A DNA stretch of 13,454 nt from positions 1 through 13,454 of the forward strand of contig CAYPEK010000112.1 in assembly GCA_964409645.1 (NCBI GenBank). Reading direction: 5' to 3'. This stretch comes from CAYPEK01 sp964409645 (GTDB taxonomy: Bacteria > UBP15 > UBA6099). A program made the translations under genes and the position numbers. Below are positions 6,776 to 12,315 of the stretch, one piece after another; the first letter of the stretch is position 1, and each line of letters starts with the position of its first letter. The notes under the pieces were generated by a model that saw only the letters and a program-made list of their open reading frames with translations, searched no databases and had not been told where the DNA came from.

Positions 6776-7933
6776 TCACCACTTTGAGTCGATCCATTCG
6801 TATTGGCCGAAGAGGTTTTCGATTTCGATTGTTTTGCCGTCGGCGGTGCGCATGGTTCCGGAAAAGATGCCGACGCATGGACGACCGCGGCTGTACCGCT
6901 GCCCCATGTTCACTTCGACACGGCGCACGTTCACGGGCGCGAACTTGAGATCGACCAGCCCCTCCGCGTCGCGGACGCTCCACGCGCGCATCGGATCGTC
7001 ATCCGGCGCTTCGACGCATTCCGTCTCCCCGACTTTCGTCAGTTTCCCGTCGTAAAACAGCGCGTTTTCCGCCGTGTTGTATTTCCGGTTGCCGTATCCG
7101 AGGTTGAAGCCGATCAGCTTCCCGTCGGTGTGCCTGCCCGACGCGGTGGCCCAGTACCAGAACAGTTTCGGCGGGTAGTAGCCGCGCCCGAAGTCGAGCG
7201 CGCCGAAACAGGTCTCCGGATTCATCTCGAACGTCTCTCCGTTGAGTTCCATGCGCCCGGTGGCGGTCATCGCGTTGATCTTGTGGCCGAAATAACAGCG
7301 CATCGGCGCCGCGAGTTGCGAACTGGCAACCGAGTCGTACGCGGCGGGATAAAAAAGGTCGATGTCCGCGCTCAGGCTACCCTTGGCGAATCCCGGGAAC
7401 CGCACGCGCAGCCGCCGCGTCTCGCCCTCCACCTCGAACGACCCCCGCACGTCTCCCGACACGTACTCCGTTTTCCCGCCCGTGCTGTCGCGCATCAGCG
7501 GGATTTCGGGAGACGCCGAAAGGAAACTAGATTCCTCGTAAACCTTGTCCGCCCGCCGGTCGTAAACGAACGCGGTGAAGAACGACGCGTACGCCGTCCA
7601 CGCGATGAGCAAGTGGATTGCGTGCGTCGGCGTGTACATGTGGTACATGTCCCATTTCTTCATCGCGAGTCGCATCTTAGTCTTGGTCGAGAAGCGGGCG
7701 TCCTCGAAGTTGAGGTCGAGCACCGGGTGACGCATCCAGCCGCATCGGCAGTTGCCGTCGGGGAGGACGATCGGGCCTTTCTCCGTCAGTTCGTCGTAAG
7801 CTTTGCAGTATGATAGGTAGGTGTCGTCGAGAGTGACGGGCATTGCAAGCGCGCGTTCGTTCCATCCGAGCGCAGCCGCCGCGCCCACCAAGGCCGCTCC
7901 TCCGCAAAGTCGAATGAATTCTCTTCTGTTCAT
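6776..7933 (-). CDS. DUF2804 family protein with twin-arginine signal
   Basis: A 385-aa protein matching DUF2804 as I know the family: STKTKMRLAMKKWDMYHMYTP near the N-terminus, then CFGALDFGRGYYPPK, WYWATASGR, GKLIGFNLGYGN, DDPMRAWSV, and the closing GQYEWIDSKW. The function of the family is not established. The first 30 residues form a Tat-type signal: RREFIRL, a hydrophobic Ala/Gly-rich stretch, and a likely cleavage after RALA (about residue 30). The mature protein would therefore fold in the cytoplasm before export to the periplasm. The start at 7933 has GGAG about 8 nt upstream. It is transcribed alone, divergent from the zinc-ribbon/TtcA operon and convergent with START-like gene A. 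Confidence 0.88.
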   Translation of the reverse strand: MNRREFIRLCGGAALVGAAAALGWNERALAMPVTLDDTYLSYCKAYDELTEKGPIVLPDGNCRCGWMRHPVLDLNFEDARFSTKTKMRLAMKKWDMYHMYTPTHAIHLLIAWTAYASFFTAFVYDRRADKVYEESSFLSASPEIPLMRDSTGGKTEYVSGDVRGSFEVEGETRRLRVRFPGFAKGSLSADIDLFYPAAYDSVASSQLAAPMRCYFGHKINAMTATGRMELNGETFEMNPETCFGALDFGRGYYPPKLFWYWATASGRHTDGKLIGFNLGYGNRKYNTAENALFYDGKLTKVGETECVEAPDDDPMRAWSVRDAEGLVDLKFAPVNVRRVEVNMGQRYSRGRPCVGIFSGTMRTADGKTIEIENLFGQYEWIDSKW

Positions 7934-7983
7934 CCGGCATCTCCAGTCAAAGATATGAGTTGTGTACGGCTCTTACAACCGGA

Positions 7984-7989
7984 ATTATA
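7984..7989 (-). promoter_or_regulatory. -10 box candidate for the DUF2804 gene
   Basis: On the - strand this reads TATAAT. It lies 50 nt before the ATG at 7933 and gives a leader of about 44 nt that includes the GGAG ribosome site. No convincing -35 is seen at the right distance. Confidence 0.4.
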
Positions 7990-8085
7990 TCGCCGAACAG
8001 CGCTTCGGGGGAGTTTCGAGCGAAATAAACCCGCGGGATCAGGAGTTTGAAGTATGCGGTATGTCGGAGGTAGCGCATTGGTGAC

Positions 8086-8132
8086 AAAAAGGGTACAGGC
8101 ACCGCGCAAAACGCGTTGCCAGTCTCCTTTTT
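8086..8132. repeat. Imperfect 21-bp hairpin repeat, GTACAGGCACC type
   Basis: The left arm runs from AAAAAGGGTACAGG to GCACCGCG (8086-8106), then the loop CAAAA (8107-8111), then CGCGTTGCCAGTCTCC and a T7 tract (8112-8134). Counting pairs along 21 positions gives 17 Watson-Crick, one G-T and three mismatches. It looks like a terminator, but it sits in a divergent gap (7934-8238) where neither strand has an upstream gene to end. I recall AGGAGACAGGCACC-type hairpins as dispersed REP-like elements associated with IS200/RAYT-type transposases; none is present here. The remainder of the gap holds only the promoters. Confidence 0.6.
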
Positions 8133-8188
8133 TTAGCGTTTTTTCGAGCCGCCCCCGCTATTATGGATAAGTAATTTAGAACCAAATG

Positions 8189-8199
8189 TCGTATTACGA
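8189..8199. promoter_or_regulatory. Small dyad TCGTA-T-TACGA near the operon promoter
   Basis: A perfect 5-bp inverted repeat around a single T, just upstream of the expected -35 position of the promoter at 8225-8230. It may be a regulator site, but a dyad this short can occur by chance. Confidence 0.25.
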
Positions 8200-8224
8200 T
8201 GTTTTTAAGACGGCGAGTCTGATG

Positions 8225-8230
8225 TATAAT
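8225..8230 (+). promoter_or_regulatory. Consensus -10 box; predicts leaderless zinc-ribbon/TtcA mRNA
   Basis: A perfect TATAAT preceded by TG, ending 8 nt before the ATG at 8239. The expected start is about 8237. The arrangement is the same as at 4414-4419, including the TGTATAAT core. The -35 region (about 8202-8207, TTTTTA) is weak. There is no Shine-Dalgarno. Confidence 0.6.
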
Positions 8231-8238
8231 AGATCGCG

Positions 8239-8505
8239 ATGATAAAGGAACTTGCGGAACTGTTGGAGAAAGAGATCGCGCCGCTGCTGGACAAGCGGGC
8301 GAAGTGCAGCCACACGGGCCAGACCGGCGCTTACTGCGGCGACTGCGGAGCGGACCTGCGGACGGTGACGAGCTACGAGTGCCGCCTGTGTGAGTTGCTC
8401 GGCGACAACTCGATCTACCCCGACGCGAAATGCCCGAATTTCTGCACGGCCTGCGGCGCGCCGAAGTTCACGTTCCGGCCGATAAGGAAGAAACGGCAGC
8501 TCTGA
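8239..8505 (+). CDS. Small zinc-ribbon protein next to TtcA
   Basis: An 88-aa protein rich in paired cysteines. An N-terminal helix (KELAELLEKEIAPLLDKRAK) is followed by C23-x-H25, C33-x2-C36 (YCGDCGADL), C48-x2-C51 (YECRLC), C65, and C69-x2-C72 (CTACGAPKF), with a basic tail (RPIRKKRQL). This is enough for two zinc ribbons. It does not match a family I can name. The ATG at 8239 is set by the leaderless promoter. Its stop is 13 nt before the TtcA start, so the two are surely co-transcribed. The TtcA protein has no zinc fingers, whereas the related TtuA enzymes carry N- and C-terminal ones; a role of this protein in tRNA binding or scaffolding for the thiolase is a hypothesis. Confidence 0.75.
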   Translation: MIKELAELLEKEIAPLLDKRAKCSHTGQTGAYCGDCGADLRTVTSYECRLCELLGDNSIYPDAKCPNFCTACGAPKFTFRPIRKKRQL

Positions 8506-8518
8506 CCCGCCGGCGCGT

Positions 8519-9352
8519 ATGATGAGTCCCATCGAACGGCACATAAGGAAGTGGATGGAGAAGGCGATTCTCGATTTTGGCATGATTGCGCCGGGCGATC
8601 GGGTGGCGGTGGCAGTCTCGGGCGGCAAGGACAGCCTCGCGCTCATGCGCCTGATGCGCGGGCCGCTCGTTCACGTCACGCAGGACTTCAGCCTCGAATT
8701 CATCCATATCGACACCGGGTTTCCGGGTCACGATTCGTTGCCGATACGCGACTACGCGGCCTCGTGCGGCGTGGACCTGCACGTCGTGAAAACCGACATC
8801 TACGAGCAGTCGGCCGGAAAGAAGAAGAAGGTGTGCTGGCTCTGCTCGCGGCGGCGCAGGAAGGCGCTGCTCGAAACCGCGCACTCGCTCGGCTGCGGTA
8901 AGGTTGCTCTTGGGCATCACCGCGACGATGCGGTGGAAACGCTGCTGATGAACGAGTTCTTCAACGCGGAGATAAGCTGCATGATGCCGAATCAGCCGCT
9001 GTTCAGGGGCGAGTTCCACCTCATCCGGCCGCTGTATTACGTGCGCGAGGCGAACATTGTGAAGCTCGCGCGGGAGCTCGGACTGCCGGCGCCCGCGGCG
9101 CGCTGCCCGGCGGAGGATGTGTCGAAGCGCGAGTATATCCGACGGCTGCTCGACACGCTCGAACAGGAGCGGCCCGTTGTGCGGGATCACATTTTCAACG
9201 CGCAGTTCCGCGTGCTCGACGAGTATCTGCCGAAGCTGCCGGAGGGGGGCGGCCCGCCGCCGATTCCGCCGCGCGTGTTCAAAAAGAGGAAGTTTGCGGC
9301 GCGGGCGGAGGAAGGCGAACTTTCTCCGGGCGAAAAGGATCGGGAAGCATAA
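8519..9352 (+). CDS. TtcA-family tRNA thiolation enzyme (PP-loop ATPase)
   Basis: A 277-aa cytoplasmic enzyme that probably adenylates and thiolates a tRNA base, as TtcA does for cytidine 32. The PP-loop SGGKDS is at residues 34-39. The cluster-binding pair C106-x2-C109 lies in CWLCSRRRRKAL, and LGHHRDDAVETLLMN (131-145) matches the TtcA signature. C196 (ARCPAED) fits the third conserved cysteine that completes the [4Fe-4S] site. HLIRPLYYV is also typical. The last 45 or so residues are charged and Gly/Pro-rich, without a known domain. The start is 8519 or the adjacent ATG at 8522; neither has a clear Shine-Dalgarno, so translation may depend on coupling to the preceding gene. I withhold the gene symbol because family members differ in target position. 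Confidence 0.85.
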   Translation: MMSPIERHIRKWMEKAILDFGMIAPGDRVAVAVSGGKDSLALMRLMRGPLVHVTQDFSLEFIHIDTGFPGHDSLPIRDYAASCGVDLHVVKTDIYEQSAGKKKKVCWLCSRRRRKALLETAHSLGCGKVALGHHRDDAVETLLMNEFFNAEISCMMPNQPLFRGEFHLIRPLYYVREANIVKLARELGLPAPAARCPAEDVSKREYIRRLLDTLEQERPVVRDHIFNAQFRVLDEYLPKLPEGGGPPPIPPRVFKKRKFAARAEEGELSPGEKDREA

Positions 9353-9412
9353 TGGCACGGGCGTATTTTTTTTCGGCCCGGTGTGTGCTATTAATATTTG
9401 GGAACGGAAACG

Positions 9413-9431
9413 GCGGCGACGTTGGCGCCGC
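9413..9431 (+). repeat. GC-rich stem-loop just before the acyltransferase ATG
   Basis: GCGGCG (9413-9418) and CGCCGC (9426-9431) pair around the 7-nt loop ACGTTGG, ending 9 nt before the ATG at 9441. No Shine-Dalgarno is present, so the hairpin may influence initiation or simply mark the end of the TtcA message. There is no T-tract. Confidence 0.4.
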
Positions 9432-9440
9432 GACTGCTAT

Positions 9441-10427
9441 ATGATGGAAGAACGCAAAGAAAAAACAATAGCTGACTATAAGCAACAACAGGAAACCGAC
9501 AACAAGCGATTCGACGCGGCGAGCAGGATTAAGTATTTCCTGATCCGCAACACGATCATTTGGCTCGGACGGCTCGCGTCCGTTGTGCCGGAGAAGCTGA
9601 CGTACGCCACGTGCGTGAAGATCACGATGTACGCGTACAGGAAGCTGCCGAAGTTCCGCAAGCTCGCGCGGCGGCACCTCGAGATCGCGTTCGGCGCGGA
9701 GAAGACGCCGGAGGAGATCGACGACATCCTGCGGCGCACGTACGTCAGCTACGGGAAGAGCCTCGCGGAGTTCCTGATGCTGCCGCACAAGAGCAAGGAA
9801 TGGATTGAGGCGCGGGTGGATTTCGACGACCCGGAGTGGCGCGTCCGGACCGAACTCGAAAAGGGGCGCGGGGCGGTTTGCCTCGGCGGTCACTTCGGGA
9901 GCTGGGAACTGGTCGGCGCGCGAATCGGGCTTTACAAGTATCCGCTGGTTGTGGTTGTCAAAGCGCAACGCGACGCGCTGATGACCCGCTTCATCATGGA
10001 GACGCGCAACAAATGGGGCAACGAGTACGTTTTCCGCGAACGCGGCATCAAGGAGGAGTGCCTCCGGCAGCTCGACAATAACAAGCTGCTCGCCCTGATG
10101 GCGGACCAGAACGCGACGCGCGGCGTGTTCGTGAATTTCTTCGGCAAGCCCGCGAAGACGGCCACCGGCCCGGCGGAGATCGCGATGAAGCGCAAGCAGT
10201 CCGTGATCCCCGGTTTCCCCGCGCGCAATCCCGACAACACGATCACTCTCCACATCCTCGACCCGATCCCGATGAGGGACACCGGCAACTACGAGGAGGA
10301 CCTTGTATATAATCTTCAACAGTGCACGGACGCGATCGAGAAATTCGCGCGCGAACACCCGGAGGAGTATTTCTGGTGGCACCGCCGCTGGAAGGAAGCG
10401 GAAAAAACAGTAGCCAGTAGCGAGTAG
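9441..10427 (+). CDS. LpxL/HtrB-like lysophospholipid (lipid A) acyltransferase
   Basis: A 328-aa member of the lipid A lauroyl/myristoyl acyltransferase family, which transfers acyl chains from acyl-ACP to a lipid A precursor at the inner membrane. The catalytic HX4E is H151-FGSW-E156 (GGHFGSWE). Further family blocks are ADQNATRGVFVNFFGKPAKT (221-240), GPAEIAMKRK, VIPGF, and the closing HPEEYFWWHRRWK. The first 28 residues are polar and Gln/Lys-rich; the usual membrane anchor is represented only by a moderate hydrophobic stretch (KYFLIRNTIIWLG, 31-43). The start at 9441 (or the next ATG, 9444) is chosen because upstream in-frame sequence is Arg-rich read-through from the TtcA region. It lies 88 nt after TtcA and is probably in the same operon. 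Confidence 0.85.
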   Translation: MMEERKEKTIADYKQQQETDNKRFDAASRIKYFLIRNTIIWLGRLASVVPEKLTYATCVKITMYAYRKLPKFRKLARRHLEIAFGAEKTPEEIDDILRRTYVSYGKSLAEFLMLPHKSKEWIEARVDFDDPEWRVRTELEKGRGAVCLGGHFGSWELVGARIGLYKYPLVVVVKAQRDALMTRFIMETRNKWGNEYVFRERGIKEECLRQLDNNKLLALMADQNATRGVFVNFFGKPAKTATGPAEIAMKRKQSVIPGFPARNPDNTITLHILDPIPMRDTGNYEEDLVYNLQQCTDAIEKFAREHPEEYFWWHRRWKEAEKTVASSE

Positions 10428-10466
10428 CGGGAATAGAGGAAAAAGACAAAGAGAAACAAATAAAAT

Positions 10467-10508
10467 ATGTAGGGCGGGGTCGCCGCTCGGCTGGCCGTAC
10501 CCCACCGA
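10467..10508 (+). repeat. Diverged third copy of the 30-bp palindromic repeat
   Basis: Bases 10467-10485 match the first 19 bp of the repeat at 6321 exactly. A 12-bp insertion follows (10486-10497), then the last 11 bp with one G-to-A change at 10504. The change and the insertion spoil the stem, which suggests a decayed copy. It lies between the acyltransferase and START-like gene B. Confidence 0.75.
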
Positions 10509-10535
10509 AAGCTGAAGGATATTGTAACAGCATCT

Positions 10536-10562
10536 CATGCACAAAAGACAACTTTGTGCATG
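10536..10562 (+). repeat. Perfect 10-bp stem-loop upstream of START-like gene B
   Basis: CATGCACAAA (10536-10545), loop AGACAAC, TTTGTGCATG (10553-10562). The ACAAGACAAC segment just downstream (10567-10576) repeats part of the left arm and loop (10543-10552), and CATCTC (10531-10536) can pair with GAGATG (10577-10582) around the whole unit. It may be a leader structure or a regulator site for the gene at 10641. Confidence 0.55.
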
Positions 10563-10640
10563 GCACACAAGACAACGAGATGAAATCCGGGCCGCGCCGA
10601 CGGGCGGCGACTGAAGCGAAAGAGAGCAACGGGAGGGAAG

Positions 10641-11144
10641 ATGAAACTTAAAGCGGAATATGTTTTCGATGCGGATATGGCGCGCACACTCGAAGTATGC
10701 GTGACCAACAACATAGGCAACGTGGAGTACTTCAAGGAATCGATGTCGAACGTCGCCGAAGTGAAACTCATAGAGCGGGTGGACCACCCGGACGGCAGGA
10801 TTCATGTGAAGATGGAGTTCTGCGCGTTCGGCCAGATACCGAAAGCGGTTCAGCACCTGCTGAAGCCGGAGATGCTCACGTGGCGCGAGATCAGCACGTG
10901 GGAACCCGCGACGAGACGATACAACTTCGAAATCAAGCCGCACTATTTCTCGAACGTGTTCTCTTGCAAAGGCTACTGGGGGTACAAGGAGCTCGGGCCG
11001 AAAAAGACGCTCCAGTTCTGCGACGGCAGCCTCGACATCAAGATACCGATCTTCGGGCCGATGATCGAAAAGGCGATCTGGCCGAACCTCGAAAAGAACT
11101 GGATCGAGAGCTACCAGAAGACGAAGAAGCAGCACAACATCTGA
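10641..11144 (+). CDS. START/SRPBCC-like protein, copy B
   Basis: A 167-aa soluble protein without a signal peptide, paralogous to the protein at 5728-6252. KLI (42-44), KPEMLTWR (75-82) and PHYFSNV (100-106) occur at identical residue numbers in both proteins, and the late IKIPIFGPMIEK segment lines up with a one-residue shift. B has extra aromatic and Cys residues (FSCKGYWGYK) where A has DIRAWKRY, so their ligands may differ. GGGAGGGA at 10631-10638 gives a strong ribosome site, unlike copy A. It follows the acyltransferase by about 210 nt and might share its transcript. A lipid-related role is an inference from the fold and from this neighbour. Confidence 0.6.
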   Translation: MKLKAEYVFDADMARTLEVCVTNNIGNVEYFKESMSNVAEVKLIERVDHPDGRIHVKMEFCAFGQIPKAVQHLLKPEMLTWREISTWEPATRRYNFEIKPHYFSNVFSCKGYWGYKELGPKKTLQFCDGSLDIKIPIFGPMIEKAIWPNLEKNWIESYQKTKKQHNI

Positions 11145-11172
11145 CGCCGCGCTTCTTTGCCGCTTCGCAACT

Positions 11173-12090
11173 TTATTTCAAGTGTTCGATCAGGAAGTCT
11201 ATGATCTTGACGCGCTGTTCCTGCGGCGTCGAGTCGAGCATCAGTATGCAGGACAGCCCGATCTTGTCGCACTGATCCTTCACCGCGATCGGGTGTCCCT
11301 CGGTGTGTAGCGGGTCGCCGCCGCGCCGCGTGCTCGCGTAGGTTTCGAGAATCACCGGCGGGTCGTTCTTGTCCATCATCGCCAGCATGTCCAGATCGCG
11401 CCGCATCGCCTCGGCCTCCGGCGTTTTCAGCTCCTTGTCGCTTTTCATGTGGTACATGTCGAGCGCCATCGGCATCATTATCATGTACCACGTCTTAACC
11501 ATCTTCTTGTCGAACACCCGCGACAGCACTTCCGCCCACTGAGCGAAATCGTACGTCGCCTGAGTGGCCTCCGCGCCCGCCGCGGTCACTCGCGTCGATT
11601 CGCGCAGCACCGGGTCCGCGTTCGCGGGGTCTGCAATGTCGTCGTGATACGCGAGCCAGAGAGACGAGCCCGCCCCCGCCGATTCGCCGTAAACCACGAC
11701 CCGTTTCTTGTCTATGTTCCATTCGCTGGCCTTGTACCGCGCGAACTGCACCGCGCGCGCGATGTGGTTCCGGATAATCTCGTGAAGCGGAAGCTCATTA
11801 TAGAACGGGTACTCGACGGAGATGAACGAGATGCCGCCCGCTAGGCATTTCCTGATGTCTTCCGACGATGCGCCCCGTTTGCTGCCCTGAATGAAACCGC
11901 CGCCGTGGATGAAGATGACGAGCGGTGTCGGCTTCTTCGAGTCCGCCTTCCAGAAATCGAGCAGATCGCTCTTATTCGGGCCGTAAGAAACGTCGCGCAG
12001 AGTCGGCTCCGGCGGCGCCGCGTGCGCCGCTCCGGCGATGCAAACCGCCGCGATAATCAACACTGTCAGCCTTACGATTGCTCTTCTCAC
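11173..12090 (-). CDS. Secreted alpha/beta hydrolase (esterase/lipase-like)
   Basis: About 305 aa with a clear signal peptide (RRAIVRL, then a hydrophobic core, ending AGAAHA-A near residue 24), so it is probably periplasmic or outside the cell. The oxyanion motif HGGG is at 62-65 and the nucleophile elbow GESAG at 135-139 (S137), as in hormone-sensitive-lipase/carboxylesterase-like enzymes. NDPPV (D243) and GGDPLHTEGHP (259-266 area) lie where the acid residue is expected. The usual C-terminal GxGH histidine is not seen; the segment reads LDSTPQEQ. I chose the GTG at 12090 because it gives a normal signal peptide n-region; a TTG at 12123 would add 11 residues and lies only 4 nt from the predicted transcript start. 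The end overlaps no gene but is only 28 nt from convergent START-like gene B. Confidence 0.8.
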   Translation of the reverse strand: MRRAIVRLTVLIIAAVCIAGAAHAAPPEPTLRDVSYGPNKSDLLDFWKADSKKPTPLVIFIHGGGFIQGSKRGASSEDIRKCLAGGISFISVEYPFYNELPLHEIIRNHIARAVQFARYKASEWNIDKKRVVVYGESAGAGSSLWLAYHDDIADPANADPVLRESTRVTAAGAEATQATYDFAQWAEVLSRVFDKKMVKTWYMIMMPMALDMYHMKSDKELKTPEAEAMRRDLDMLAMMDKNDPPVILETYASTRRGGDPLHTEGHPIAVKDQCDKIGLSCILMLDSTPQEQRVKIIDFLIEHLK

Positions 12091-12133
12091 TTCACGAACC
12101 CCGCTTTCCCGTACTCGCCCCAAGGCGATTAGT

Positions 12134-12139
12134 ATTATA
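12134..12139 (-). promoter_or_regulatory. -10 box candidate for the hydrolase gene
   Basis: On the - strand this reads TATAAT, with an expected start near 12127: 36 nt before the GTG at 12090, or 4 nt before the TTG at 12123. No good -35 is seen. A second TATAAT on the same strand (12300-12295) is too far upstream to decide the start. Confidence 0.4.
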
Positions 12140-12260
12140 ATCGAAGACGCGAAAATTCCACCTAAAAATTCGGATTCGTCAATGAAGGGATTAATACTGG
12201 GAGATGTTCACAACGGCGAACGGCTTTGCTGCCGGCGTAGTTGTTTCGCGAACGGTAGGA

Positions 12261-12276
12261 GCACGTTGCAACGTGC
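12261..12276. repeat. 16-bp perfect palindrome GCACGTTGCAACGTGC
   Basis: It is flanked by GTAGGA on the left and CCTTAC on the right, so its ends resemble the GTAGGG ends of the 30-bp repeats at 6321 and 6543. It lies in the 192-bp or longer gap between the two - strand genes. I recall GTAGGGGCACGTTGCAACGTGCCC-type sequences as dispersed repeats in other genomes; that is memory only. It could also be a transcript-end hairpin for the sialidase-like gene. Confidence 0.55.
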
Positions 12277-12315
12277 CCTTACAACAGAATCCATATTATA
12301 TGCGAGACGTGACGG

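Noticed and set aside
9279..11135. Long - strand open frame of 618 codons
   Set aside because: It runs antisense to the acyltransferase and START-like gene B, both of which have clear family motifs. Its translation is Arg/Leu/Val-rich with no domain pattern, as expected for the shadow of GC-rich genes.
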